Positions 22,827 through 37,800 of a DNA stretch of 64,000 nt are shown here, piece by piece. Positions within the stretch are counted from its first letter, which is position 1; each line of letters begins with the position of its first letter. Under the pieces are notes generated by a model. The model did no database searches. It had not been told where the DNA came from and saw only the letters and a program-made list of their open reading frames with translations. The translations under genes and the position numbers were made by a program. The stretch is from Tubulanus polymorphus (lineage: Eukaryota; Nemertea; Palaeonemertea; Tubulaniformes; Tubulanidae): positions 8,488,275 to 8,552,274 of the forward strand of contig NC_134032.1 of NCBI RefSeq assembly GCF_964204645.1. The letters run 5' to 3'.

Positions 22827-25800
22827 CCATATCCTATTTGTAGAAATATGGCAACATTTATGGGGGGACCTATTTTTCATTCTAGCTACTATATCTGGGT
22901 CCTACCCTACGTATCTGGAAGTTACTCGCCTAATGATTGTCGTCTTATGCTGTATATTTTTCACCTTAAAAAATGTACGTCATCATGATGAAAGTGAAAG
23001 GTTTTGCCAGCCAAAAATTTGTGAACAGCTAACGGCAAGTTACACGGATGAATAACCCTTTCGGGTCTTGCGCGAGAAGGTCGCTTTTTTTTTTCATCGA
23101 TTCGTTTGTAAATCTGTTTCGCAGATGAAGTTGACGAGTTCGATTGGAAGGCTTATCTACTGGAAGGTGAAGATACAACGCGTCTGATCTACCCCGATAC
23201 ATCTTCTGTAAGTTTCAGGGTTCGCACAGATCTAGGGAAAATCAGCAAACTCAGTGTCATTTTTTCCTGCAGGGAAAATCAGGGAAGATAATGACCAAAA
23301 AAGTCAGTGCAAACTGAATTTCAAGATGACTGTAAAATTAAAAGCACCGTCCCTATTATATTCCATTAACCCTTTCAGTGCGTCTACACCGCAGTGGGGT
23401 GTAAGAATCAGTGATGGATTTTGCTAGTACACCGCACTGCGGTGTATTGATTTAATTAGTAATAACTAATTATCTCTCTTGAAAGATGGCAGCACCTGTC
23501 AAACATAGTGAAATATCAGTAACTAACGATATACCGTGCCAGGTTGTAGACGCACTATAGTGCTATTCCCGTTATTCAACACACTAGGGTGGAATTTTTC
23601 AGAATTTTCAAATTATCTTCAGCACTATAGGGTATTAATTAGCCAGCGCTGAAAGGGTTAAAAGTATATAATTTCTGATGCTCATCACTTAATGCCCAAT
23701 GCACTCAATGCAGGGAAACGCAAAATCACGGAAACAAACATGTTTGACTATGTTTCTCATAAATGTGCACAATGCAGTGAAAAATGCTCAGAAACGTGTT
23801 TTTCTATTGCCTGATTCCGTGTTTACCCTTGTGTGCGGTTGTCTTAACAAACGCCACGTGCATGATATCTGTAGTGCACATTGGATTCTTGACCCTCGTA
23901 TCTGGTAAAGAATCAGGGCTCGGTTTTTTAGGCTGGTTTTAACTTTAACGCAGGGGCTAACTCAATTTACGTATTCAATTGAGTTAACCCCCGCGTTAAA
24001 GATAATACCAGCCTATAAGACCAGCCCCGTATGTCGTCGGTAATGTAATCCTTGAGGTCGATGTTATGGAAACATGTCCTCGGTGGTGCTTGATGTTTGA
24101 TAGCTGCATCAGTCAAGAATGTTTGACAGATTTAAGAATTTCTCTCGAGAATGATTTTATTTACGCTCTCAGGACGAGGAAGATTGGAGGCTCGATGACG
24201 ACGACAACGATGACGCTGCGGCCGTGGTATCCACGGCGATTCCGTTCGACTCGGGAGTTCGAGTCGAAACCGATCGCGACGATGATGACGATGATGAGGA
24301 AGAGGAGATGACGTTAACGGGGGCGGAGTTTACGACTAAATCGCATTACGATTGGCTCACGAGAAACGTCGTCGTTCAATACTGGAAATCGGACAATGCG
24401 CTTTCGATTTCGAGTCCTCGTGTTAACGGAATTTCCGATATCTGGTAAAAAAAAAGTGTTGATACCTTTCAGCTACCTAAGCCTGCTTTCTTACAAATTT
24501 TTTGGCATGAATTTCAATTTAAACCTCGGTTTCTTAGAAATTAAATGTTCATGAATTCGATGGCAAAAGTTTACGCGAAAATCGTTCTTGAATTAGAAAA
24601 TTTGAATTGATAATTTCAAGTAAAAACTAATCTAAATTGAAAATAAATTGAAATTAAAGTCGACCTTTTTTCGAAATTTTGACGTTTTTGTCTTCAAATT
24701 TTTAGGGAGAAATATTTGTTTGATTCGAATCCGCTTTACGTCCTCGCAAAGCGCCACCTACTGACAGAGACGCAAATTATACGCGAAACGCTCTGGTAAG
24801 CGCATAGCTACTCTCATTCCAGTGCTAATGTATGGGCATTTTCATATCGTCCAATAAAATTTGAATTTTATCTTCTTTTTGCTTCTTGAGCTTCCATTAG
24901 ACTTGTATTGTTGTACTCCCTCTCCCTCTCCCTCTCCCTCTCCCTCTCCCTCTCCCTCTCCCTCTCCCTCTCCCTCTCCCTCTCCCTCTCCCTCTCCCTC
25001 TCCCTCTCGTTATTTCATGTACCCTTCAAGATAACGTCAGGAGTAGGGCGAAAATTCAGAAAGTTGTCTCAAAAAAATATTTTAGCTATTGGCCTTAGAT
25101 CCAAAATTCAATTGGAACTAAAACCTTGTAACTTCGGAGTTTGAGCCTGAGCCAAAGAAATGTTGTTGCCTTATTGACTTATTGTTTCTGCATTTCTTGA
25201 AAACAAATATCTTTTAGGATGTTATTTGGTGCCGGTGATAGAGGTCTGTTCGTTTATGATTTTACGGACAGCGGCAATGAATTAGGGGGTAGATTCACAG
25301 TATCCGACGAACTGAAAGTGTCGCATCTCACCACGGTAAATATACCCGCGCTCTGTAGAAAACTTTTCGATTGGTAAGGTTTGATGATCCTGAAATACCT
25401 GGCTCCGGTATGCTAAATATCTTCTGTTTCAAGTCGGACTTAAATGCAACCCGTATGTTCACTTTAACTGCCAAATATTGAATGTATACACCCTTCAAGA
25501 AAAGCTGTCTCGCCCTTCCAGAAGATATGTCTTGTGTCCAAAAATTTCACGATGACGCCATCAAATTCCTCCTTATTGAGATCTTTCCCGAAAACATGGC
25601 TACATCCTTAAATTCGTGTGACATCGATCAAATTATGCCTAAAGCCTCACAGAAAAGATGGCTGGAAACGCAAATCGCTCGATACCATTCATCAAATTGC
25701 TCTTTATTGAGAGACCCTTATGGAAAAGATGGTTTCATGTATAAATCCTCTATGACATCATCTAATGGTCCCTTTGAACTCTTCCATAAAAAAGTAATCC

Positions 25801-28800
25801 CCTTTAGTGGACTTCATCATAGTCTGTATTACATTGTAGCAAGCTCTGGTCAGTGTATTGGAATCGTTTTGTCACTACGGCAACATCGTACACAAATTGG
25901 AAACATTTGTCACGGTGACGACTGAATTGAGCGTGTCGTCTGCCGGTGGAACGTGTCAGACGTATCAGGCATTCGCGAAGTCAATCGCAAGGTTTCTGAA
26001 CAGATTTAAAAGCGAACTCGTTAAACTTGAGGAAGAAACTATCGAACAAGGTAAGCCACGAGATTCACCTGTGGCAAGCCAGGATCCACTTAGTGTGATA
26101 GTGCACAGTAGAACATCAACCTAAGGCGGGTCTAGGATTCTTTAGAGTGTACCTGAAAATTGGAATGAGCACTCAATTTGAAAAGGGCCTATTTGACAAT
26201 GTGAGGGCAGCAAGGGTGAAATATAGGTCGTGGTTCTGGTGGCCCTCGCACAGAAAATTTAGGCGTTGTTACGTAACAGACTTGCTGCTAAGTAGTGTAT
26301 TGATATATTCACTACTGCTAGCTACGTACATTTATATGAAAAACGTCCCGTGCGTGTGGCCAAGTTTAAATTTTCCAAGAAACTGCAAACGATTCTAGCA
26401 ACTGCCGCGCCGCCGTGGTAAATACTAACAGCAAGCGCATGTATTCTAAATCTTCTAAATAATGAGTAGGCCTATAATGAAATCTTTTTGAATTATAAAG
26501 GCTTGAACTCTAGCAGGGGCCTTAAGGTCCATTCAATGAACAGCTTCAAAACAATTGTATTGACATCTGGATGCAAAGCTTGTGCACCCATAGACTGCAT
26601 CATGGTCACCTTAATTGGCCTATATATCTATGTCATGGGCTTTTGGCGATTAGCCGATAGCAGACTGTATCCAGTGGTTTGATTTTTGAATTTCGTTTCT
26701 TGTTCCTATCTACAGTGATTTCAATCGCCAAACCAAGAAATTGCGAAGTTTCATATTTAGCGCATTCCTATCTGATCCCTCAAAAGTTCTTCTTAAAATT
26801 GACTTCCATCCCTATCAGCACAATGACCAGGTTGGCAGCCCTGAGTTACTCGGAATTGATTTTTGATTCGTGTTTAAATTTGAATTGATATAATTTCATC
26901 GCTAACAAGCGATGAATAGGCCTAGCTGTTTTCATTGAACAAACTTTATTAGTATTGATGTGTGTTTTATAGTACATGTATTCGTGTGAATAGACGACAT
27001 TTGGTCCGAACACGCAGAATCGAATCAATCATGAATTCTACTCCGATGCGGATCGCGAGACCTTACAACAGCTACGTCGCTCTATTGTCGGTGCAAAACA
27101 AGTTTGGTATCTACCGTACCGTGTCATTGGTTGTTTTGCCGACCTTTTTCCTGTTAGGAGCCTTCGGAAATTCGGCGACTACCCTCGTGATGATAAGTCG
27201 CAGATTTCGCGGTTTATCGTATGCGAACTATCTTATCGTTTTGTCGATGAGCGACTTCGCGGCGGTCGTCGCGTTCAGTCTGATGCCCGTTTTACAGTTT
27301 CTTCACGGGCATCTCGGCGCCGGCGCGAGCAGGCTCTTGGTGAATTCACCGATCGGTTGTCGAGTCTACGAATTCGTTATGTCGTCTATGATAGCTTGCA
27401 GCTCCTGGTTGATAGTAGCGATATCTTTAGAACGCGCGGCAGTCGTTCTCTTCCCGTTAACGTCTCGTCTGATATGTACACCGAGTTTCGCCCGATCCGT
27501 GATTCTCGTGATTATCATAATGAACGTATCGGTAGTCGGTATTCCCCTAGCCGTATTGATGCAGTTTTCGCATGGAATAACCGGATGCTACTTAAGATTA
27601 TCAGACCGAGCAGCGCTTTTTATAACGTTTGTCATTCATGTTTTTTTTGCGCCGTTAACAGTGATTATCATATCTAATTCGATTATAATAGTTCAGTTAT
27701 TCAGAGGTTCAGAAATGGTTTCGTCCGATCAGAAAACGACAAAAGTGAAACGCACGACAATAATGCTCGTCACTGTTTCACTCGCGTTTGCGATGTTTAC
27801 GCTTCCGACCTCTATTACGGCGTTCCTACCGATTCGCGTAGAACAGAAACAATTATTGTACGATATAGGTATCAAGATCCAAGTTTGTAACTATGTCGTT
27901 AATTTCTATATATATCTTTTGATGGGACGCGAAATTCGTGATTATTTCTGTACGAATTTCTGCTGTGGAAATTCATCGAAATGATCATGACCGGCTAGTT
28001 TGATTTTCACTGCTATGACTTATTTCTATTTCTGAGAATGTTGTTAGGATGATGCGTCCGAGTCGGCCAACAAGTCGATCCGTGCCGTCGAGTATCTTCC
28101 CTGCCAGGTCACGGCAATTGGACCAATCGTAACAAGCAGGTCAACCCTTCAACAGCAGCTATTGGCCTCTGTGTTTCAATGCTTAATTCAAGAAGAAAAA
28201 TGTTTAAAAAAATTACATGCATCTTACAATCATCATACAAACATAACAAGACATAAAAATACATGTTGGCGACCGGATTGAACACCGGATTAGCGTCCGT
28301 ATTACGACATTGACCAATCGCGAGATAGTATAAAAACTGGCAGCGACAGTTGCGTCGTAGATTGGCTCAGTAATGCAAGCTTTTTGGCCAACTGCATTTT
28401 CATGACTTATTCAATGCAGTAGGCCTATGCCAGGCATACGTATAAAAGGTGTCTAAAAGCCATGTGGTGAAAAAATACCTGCCTTTGGGCATTATGAGAT
28501 TTCATTATTGCAGAATATTGCGTAGTGGTGAAAACCATGCGGGTCTGGAACTATGCCTATCCACTGATGTTGTCCTCTTTAGGCATCTAAAACCTGCAAA
28601 TTTGAATCCTCTCGTAAATTGTGCATTCTCGTACGTATTTGTTCAGGCATTTCGAACACCAAGTGGAAACCCCACAAGTTGCGGCCTTGGGCGTGGCCAC
28701 TTCATCCAAGATCCATCCTCTCTTTTCTTTTTGATTCCAATTTCCCAAGATCGTCCTCTGCGTTGATAGAGGTTGATAAAATCAGTACGGTATTCTAATT

Positions 28801-31800
28801 GATCGAATCTAGAATTCCCCAGGAAGCATGTCTATGTGTAATTGAGCTAATAATAGCCTCTGGTTGTAATTGTTCGTGGTGGCTCCCATTTTAAAAGTTT
28901 GAATGGTCCAATAAACTAACGCCTAATTGACTCAATCAGATTCATGAAAGGTTTTGAATTCAATCTATAACTGCTCGAAGTAAAGAAACAAACTAATTTG
29001 AAATGCGATTCGAATTTGTTTGTGATATTCATAACGCATTGATTTTTGATTAAAGAACCAAACTTTGCGTAGAGAATATAGATCTGTGACTTCTGGAAAA
29101 TTTGTTTCGAAATGAGGTGCCGGCACTGGTACTGTGGCAAGGCATGTGAGTATTCTGCGAGGACCTGCCAGGTGTCACTTTTGGCTACCTCTGATTTTCA
29201 ACCCCATAAAAAACCATTACAATAACGTTTTGATAACTACAACGTATGCATTATGTATAAGGGGGGTAGTGTGTACCGGTATTTATTGGCAAAGTTATAA
29301 ACTTTTATGACAAAAATTCATATACAAGCATATATGGCGGGAAACAATATAACATAGAACAAAAATTGATATGTAGATTTAGGCCTATATTAAGAAGATT
29401 CGTAGAGTAGCCGTGTTAACTGGGTTTTTGATTGATTGATTTTATTTTCATAGAACATAGTTTAGTATAATAATTTATCTTACAAAATACCAGTATGAAC
29501 TATGAAGGACTCGTCCAGGTTTAGAATAAATAGCGAGACGAGTAGTACTATATAATAGGTTAACCATTTATTTGATGCACGAGCTTTCACTACCAGTGTA
29601 AATAAGTAGCGAAAGCTCGTGCGTAAAATAAGTAGTTAACCTATATATAACTCATCTTGTTATTTACATATTATGTTAAGGTTGCTTGAATATATAAACT
29701 TTCTTAAGAAATTTTGAAAAGTTTGAAAGATCGTTGTTATTACGTGGAAAAATCGAGAATTTCACTGTAATGATATTTCAATGATACATAGGTCTATTTG
29801 AATTTGCACCCCAGGACCCAGTTCCACAGTTGTGAGTTAGAGTTAACTCTGAGTTAAAATTAGTTCATTTTGAATGATTTAACTCAGGGTCAAATTTTAA
29901 CTCCGAACTGTGGAACTGGACCCTGAACTTTAAAAATTGAAAAATTTAAAATTCGAAAAAATGGACTAATTTTGGCTAACGTTGTAGGGATTGTCCGTCA
30001 CTCCATCTGGTGGTGAGAATTTAAAACACAAGTCCGTCTGCTTTTTCAGAAGGAACGCTGACGATCGCGACGATGTTGAGTCGTCTGTCCGCGTCATTCG
30101 ATCAGTTAGCCCTGATCGGCGAAATCTACGACGAATGTTTAACGGATCGTCTTCACGACGGCTGTCATTCCGAGGCGGACGGAATGCGTTCGAAGGCGTA
30201 TCGTCTGATATCGAGGCTCTACGCGGTTCTGATGACCGTCAGTTTGTACTCGACCGAAAATATGAAAAAGGTTGGTGAAGATTGTAACTTTTTCGGGGTC
30301 GGACCTGGTCCAAATCTAAAATAATGTGAAAAATCGAACAAATCTGTGAATATAATGTGAATAATCTTGAAAATGTTCAGAAAGCATCGGTTCATTTTGG
30401 TTCCCTTATTGCGCCGTATACTGTGCAGGTGAGAATTTGTGCACTGTAAGCTGTGTTATAAAGTTAAGGAAGTTTTCAATATGAAAATGATTTGAACATA
30501 TTTCGAGGCCAGGTAGGAATTCCAGAAAATGGGTACTCGAATATGGGGATAGGGTATTTGGAGAGATCGCTAGTATGAAATTGGATGCATGTATACGGAC
30601 AAAATAACGAAATGGGATGCATGCGTACGGTCAATGTAACCAAAAGTGACCATCACAAGTCTTTGCTCATTTTGGTCGTCAACTAACTTCGAACGTTGTA
30701 GTCGTTTTCGATTTCAGTTTCGATTGTTGATGCTGATTTGGTTGGATACGATTCGGCCGTATTTGAATATAATCGGCGAGTGGTTGACAAGCGGTCGCCT
30801 GAATGATGTTTATGGAGAATTCGTCATACGCAGGTACGAAAATTCGGCGCAAGATCTTCGGTCGTAGTCTGGAGTTCGATTTGACGCGAAACTTGAAACA
30901 TCGTAGATGGAAAAGAATGGCCACTAAGAAATGTGAAATAAGTCTGGGAAGGTTGATCCTTAAGATAAGGCCGGGCTTAGTTCAATTAGGGCCAGTTACG
31001 CAGTTTAGACTAAACCTGTTTCTTAACATTAGTGATCAAAATTTCCCAGCTTTTCCAATCTTCCAAACTTTTCAAATTTTCTCTAGCGATATATGTTGAC
31101 AAACTGTCAGCGGTGAAATAGGGTTAACGAGACGGCCATTCTAAGCCTCGAAATGATTTTTAAAAAACCTAAAAATGTACGAAACTTCAGAAATCCTTTT
31201 TAACTTAAGACGTCTTAAAATATCAAATTTTATTACCCGTTTGAAATTTTGTTTATGTTGCAGAAACGAAAGCGTAAAAAATGATGACGCGGATTTCTGG
31301 CGAAAATCGTTTGTTCTGCACTGCGAGGAGCCGCAGGACGAGCAGACGCACTTCTTCGATGAAGACCGTCGATTGCCGTCGTTTCTTCAACCGGTTTTAC
31401 GCGAACTATTGCTCTGCGGCAAATCGATGGAAGTGCTCAATTCGCTCGGCAAATTGCAGAAAGTTATACCGGGAAGAGGTTCGTCGAAAAAGATTTTTGA
31501 TTTCTTTTCTTTCATGAAAGCGGGTGCCTGCGACCGAGCAAAACTTTTCAACTTCGAAAGTTTGAAAGTTTTGAAAATGTGAAATAACAAATGGCAACGA
31601 ATCCAAATACATTTTTCCTCATTGCGTTAGAAAGTAACGAGAAGTGACAAATAGGAGCTGAACCAGAGTTAAAAGGTTTTAATTTTATTGTGAAAACATG
31701 AATTAGTCAATGACATATAAACCAAATTAGTAGGGTACCGGCGGCACACACCAGATGGCACAACAATACACTGAGTTATTAATAGTGAAAATTAGTTCAT

Positions 31801-34800
31801 TTACTATGAAGCTTGAACTAGATTTGTAGGCTTCTGAATCCGAATATTATCAAACAAGTCATCGGATAGATACCAGATTCACTTAACCTAGTTTATTCTA
31901 TAGGTTTTACTGAAAATTGGTTTTGCGATTGGAAAAGTTGATTCAAATTTAATCGAAATGTTATTAGAAATTGAAAGCGAATCCTGCAGATCTTCACCGA
32001 AGCCTTGGTTGCCAAATTAGTGATGCTGGTTACCGGTGGTACCCCATCGCATACTTAAGGTTTACTTTTAAGACCAGTTGGAGATCATCTTTCATAGCTG
32101 ATCCAACGACTTGGGACCAGTTAAGATAACTCTTTCGGTGCTGACTAATTGATACCGTAAAGTGCTGGAGATAATTTGATAATTTTTGAAAAAAATTCCA
32201 GCCCAATGCATCATAACATAGGCATCAGCTATAATGTATCTACACCGCCGCGCGGTGTGTCGTTAATAATATCTGTGTTTGACAGGTGCCATCTTTCATT
32301 AGAGATAAAAACGTTAACGAATTGCATCAATATAACACAGTGCGGTGTACTAGCAAAGTCCATTGCCGATTATACACCGCACTGCGGTGTAGACATACTG
32401 AAAGTGTTAAGGCCAAGATTGAAAAAATCACAACACTGCATCTGGCTCTGGGTCGTGGAAGATCGAATACAAGTCACCGATTGCGACATCAAACGTTTCG
32501 CAAATTCGAATTTATTATGAATTTTCTATTTCGTAGAGCATCGGTTCAAATTGTACGAAAAATTCATCGAAAACTTGCTAAAACTGTCGGAACAGCAGAC
32601 GGTGAATAAGACGGCTGTCGTTGATCATAACCGCGGTAATCGATCGATCATCACCCGCAGCGATCACCAATATGACGCCTTGTTGGGAATCAATTTCGGG
32701 GACATTTTCAACGGCGAAAGATTTCTAGTCGATGACTACAACGAAGAAGAGCAACGACTTCAGGGGTAGGTACTGGGTCCGAGCTAAGGAATAAAAGCCA
32801 TTTGCCCGCGGGGCAAGCATATCTGAAATTTCATTCGACCCCCTTAAAAATCAACTTGCCCTTCGCTAGCAGTCCAAACGGTGACACAATCATCTGTTGT
32901 AATGAGTGAGAAAAAAGCTTTGAGACATAAATTGCTCTAGCCCTGAGGACAAGTGATAATGGTAACCTACTCCTAATAAAATATACTTCTTGGCCCGGGT
33001 GATCGAACAACTGCTTAGATCGGGGCCCTGTGAGTATTTCGAATGTATCAATTCAATGATGTTATGAGAGGAGAAATGGAGGCTTCTTTTCGGGAAAGGT
33101 CTATAGAAGGTTTTAAAATTTAACCAATTTTAAAATCATGTCATTGAGGGATTTACGTATGAATGCAGCAATCTATGCTCTATTCAGTGGGGAAAAACGA
33201 ATGATGTCATAGGGAAATTCCTGAATACTGCCATCTTTTCTTGAATGATCCGTAGGGCTGAATTAATAATGATAATAATTGATAATTGATTGCCATAATT
33301 CCATATAAAATATGCTCTTTGGCTTACATATGAGATGCATGATTTTAAAATTGGTAAAACAACAAATATAAGGGAATAGTTAAGAATAAGCTATGGTAAA
33401 AAGGTGAGTCTTCATTCGAGAAGCATCTAAGGATGGACTAAAATGTCATTGATGGTGTCCTAAAATTTTTCCAATGTACTGATGATGTCATAGGGTGATT
33501 TATGGAGGCAATCTATTTGGGACGGGTTTATACAGAGGTAATTGGATGGTTCCATTACAGATTTGTTCCGGGAGGGATAATTTGACAATTCTCAAATGAT
33601 TTAAAAATGTATTGACAATGCCGTAGGGTGTGTTATGCAGGCAGCCATCTTTTTGGGAAGTGTCTATGGAAGTAATCTAATGAGTTCATAGGGGGATTCA
33701 TGAAGGCAACCATCTTTTCCATGATAGCTGTAATGCATGGATTTTCTGTTACGTTTGTTTGTAGTAAGATTGACGGTTTGACGTCTGCCAACAGTCGACG
33801 GCCATTTTATCGTCTGATGAGTCAATGTTTATATCCGTTCATACGAGACAGATATCGTCTGATCAGCGAGCAATTTCTTTCCATCCTGAAAAACGAATAT
33901 AACCTCAAACAACACCTATCGACGATGAAGGTAAAGAATTTGACGAATATGTCGATTTTTAAAATGAAATTTAACATTCTTAATAACCTTTTTTCGGACA
34001 AATTTTTGTGCAAAAACGTTAAATTCAAAATAATTGTCGAAGAGTTTGTTTTCATAGCGAAATGAAATTTGTGCAAATTTTGTGGTTTTACTGAATTTAA
34101 GAGCAATTATATTTTCGAGCAATTACTTGCAGGCGTTTTATCTAATGGAGGCCGGAGACACGATGTACGACTTTTACACCGCATTATTTGATAAGGTAAA
34201 TTTCCCGAATTCCTAATTCGAAAGATCTAATGTCTGTCAGTGCGTCTACACCCCAATGCCGTGTATAAATCCAGTGATTTACTGCAAGTTCACTGCATCG
34301 AGTTGTAGTAATGCAATGTAGTAATTAGTTTTAATCTCGATTGAAAGATTGCAGCACATGCCAAACATAGTCAAATATTAGTAACTAACGATACACCGTG
34401 CTACAGAGAAAGGCACCAAAATGGTCGCCGCGCGTGGCTCTAGCTTCCGACTTTTTCATACTATGGTTTTCGTTACGTTTTCAGTTGCGTCACGGCGAAG
34501 ATTGCAAGGACTCTCCGTTGCTGAATGGATTGTTGGAGGATGCCCTCTACGCACGATTTCCCGAACACAAGTCGAGAATGTTCGTCGAAGTCGTCGACGT
34601 TCCAGCGACGACAAAAACTCAACAACCGATCAATGCTTTAAACTGCCTGAAGTTGCATTATAAAGTACGTAGGTTTGAAAATGTTTAGATTTTGCATATT
34701 TTAGTCTTGCTATGGAGCTGCATCGACTGTATCTAGAAAAATTCGAATTCAGGCTCCAATTCCACTGCTCCAAACCAAGTTCCACACTTCTGGACCCAGT

Positions 34801-37800
34801 AACTTAGCTCTGAACCCGGTAACCCTGTTTTGTCTCAGTTCCACAGCTCTGTCCCTAGTTCCACTGTTCTGGGCTCGGTTGCACAGTTTCGAACCTAGAA
34901 ATACATTTATGGACTCGGTTCCGCAGATGCTTTGAATCTAGTTTTCCTGGTCTGATCACAGTTCTGGGCCAGTAAAACAGGTTATTGTCCACAATTATGA
35001 GCCCAGTTCCTAGTTCTGATCCCAGTTGCACTGCTCTGGGCCCAGTAACATACACCTCTACCCACAAAGGTGAGCCCAGTTCCATCCACAGTTCAGGACC
35101 CGGTTTCACTGTTGTGAGTTAAGATTAGAAATGTTAGACTCAAGGGTTAAAGCAACAGAAACTTACTCGGGATCTGTTTCCATGAGTTCATTTCCAGTTT
35201 TTTAACCCTAGTGTCATTTAAAAATGCCAGCTTAAGAACTGCAGCAAGATGCCCAATTTTATGAAACAAGCTCTTCCAACTACTGGTACTCAGTTCCTCT
35301 TAAGTTATTTGTTTAGATTTCACTAAAAACTGGTAGTTGAAATTGATTTATTGCTGATAATTTACCTTGACCTGTGAGTTGGATATAAACTCAGATTTTC
35401 CTCTCTGTTATCATCATGTTATCATCTCTGTTTCTAGTTGCCATGGGCGATAAGTCTAGTCGTCAACACGGACGCGCAAGAAATATACGGTCAAATATTA
35501 ACGGAACTTCTTCAAATCAAACGAGCGAAATTCTCCCTCGATTCGCTTCATCATTCCGGTACGTGTGACCTTCGATATGCGTCTGCTCGCTGTATTTACC
35601 ATCGGGGGAAATAGGGAAATTTTGTTAGGCTAATATTTGGGGAAAAGTTGGGGATATTTGATGAGATTGCTAGATCGTGCGTTTAATCAATCCATATATG
35701 TCTTATGTATTTGACTGTGTTAATCGATTGGATTCTTAGCAGATCAAGTCAGGGAAAACAACGTGCATGTCAGGGAAAGAGCCAGTCCAATAAAAGTGAT
35801 CGCCCTGTTTAACTCCTTACTCTCATGCAACTCATTGCTATGTTTTTCGTCGTCTCGATTTAATGGTTAAATTCTTGTCTCGTGTTTTATTTGGCGCAGA
35901 TTTATCGCGAGATTCTGACGAGGAGAAGCAGACGGCGGTCGACGAAACGTTTCTCAGTTTATACCAGACGGAGGATGCGTATCGCTTCAGCGTTAAACAT
36001 CGTATGCTGTTACTGCGTCAAAAACTACTGCATTTCGTCAACAGTTTTCATAACTACATCATGACGCGGGTAAGAATCCGATGGAAAATTGTCGGTAAAA
36101 GATTTGATGTCAAGGGCTAAGGGCTATTCCTTACGAATGTCTAGTTTAGTTTTGTTTTCATCGGCATGATGCAATAGTTTTTTGCTACCTTCTTGTAGCT
36201 AGGGCCTTAGTTTTCATTATCTGCCGACAATTTTTTTTCAGATTTTACATAGTTCTGGTTTAGAATTCGAGGCCGAGTTTGTGAAATGCGGCGATTTCGA
36301 TCAAGTAATCGAAGCTCACAGTAAATACATTGTTAAACTACAAGAGCAGTGTTTACTGACTAAACCATTAGCTGTACTGAAAGAGGCTGTCAATAGGGTA
36401 AGTATTGCCCCCGCTCTTTAAAACAGCCCCCACAACACCCCCTCCTACTTCTTTTAACATTGCCCCCTCGAAGCATATGCCCCTCTCACGATAGAGGGCT
36501 GCCCCATAAATCCTGATTCATCGTTAAATTTAGCATCTGCCTGAATTTAGATATCTGCCTACAAAAACTATATGACATCATCAATGACCCCTGCAGACAC
36601 TTCCAGAAAAGATGGCTGCCTGCATTAATCTCCTTATGACATCATCAAATAGAGACTTCTAAAAAAGGAGTCTGTCTGTATAATAATCTTGTGACTTCAT
36701 CAAAATGCTCTTCAAAGTAAAATATTCACCTTCATGATTTCACCTATCATCAATGTCCGTATGTCGATAGACTCTGCATCCTCTGATGGCTGTCTCCATG
36801 AATATCTCTATGATGTCATCGAATTACCCCTGAAGACACTTCTAGAAAGGATGTCTGCTTACACATAAATTACCCTAAGACATCGTCCAAAGTGCTTCAA
36901 AAGGATGGTCGCGTTCTTTCGTGGTTCCCCCTATGACATCATTATCATCATTATCCATATGCCAATAGACTCTGCCTCTTTTGATGACGGTCCCTCCATG
37001 AGTCTCCCCATGAAATGATCAAGTTATACAGCGTATCCCGACACAGGGCCCAGTTTTACAAGAAGGTTTTAACTCTTAAATCGATTTAATTTCCTCTTAA
37101 TTTCTTCATTAATTCAGTTTATCTTAAATCGATTTAGGCCTTAATCCTTTTTGTGAAACTAGGCCCAGATCCTAATATAAATCTGAAACTTAAAAGAACT
37201 TGTAGAAAATCAGTTGAATGACTGAATATTTAATGTTTTTGTTGGCTAAAAACGAAATCAATCTTTTCGTTCGAATATTTTTTAGGTGTTTAATTTAGCG
37301 TTGCGGTTCGCGGCGATGTGGGACGAGGGGCACGTGGCGACCTCTATGAGCGATTTGATCGTTATCGAAACGGATTTATCGCGATGCATCAACTTCCTGT
37401 CGGTGTTTCTCAACAACATCATCAAACGAGGCTCGACTCCTCATCGTAAGTTTTCCATCGTATCGGCTTTCCCTTCCCCGGAACTGGCCCCTCGGTCATT
37501 CGTCACTTGGTGAATTGAGAAATTTTCATCGCGGGCTTCCTTACGAAACCATTGTTTTCATGCCTGTGTGTCTGTCTTCCAGCTGCTTAGCTTCGTTAAT
37601 AGTGGTCGATCTTGATGAAACTTGGGTACGATGTTAGTAACGGGGTCTAGTTGGGGAGTGCTAAAAATGGGCCCAGTGCACCACCTAGCACCAGTTACTA
37701 GACACTAAAAACTCTGTTTTTCAGCGACATGACCTCGAAGATGACCTCATGATTGAGGAAATTCAAAAAGGTTCTTGACAAAATTTAGCTACTGACCCTA

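Noticed and set aside
24908-25144. Leu-Ser repeat frame
   Set aside because: Translation of the (CCCTCT)n microsatellite in TUBGCP5 intron 7.
25482-25925. 147-codon frame overlapping TUBGCP5 exon 9
   Set aside because: Starts in dispersed repeats and enters exon 9 in another frame than the conserved one.
28315-28340. CCAAT and TATAAAA resembling a promoter in TUBGCP5 intron 9
   Set aside because: It lies downstream of the GPCR and no supported coding sequence follows.
37737-37760. TTTTTCAG acceptor as the last TUBGCP5 exon
   Set aside because: It gives an immediate in-frame stop and lies in a dispersed repeat also found at 61640-61935; the acceptor at 37926 gives the conserved ending.
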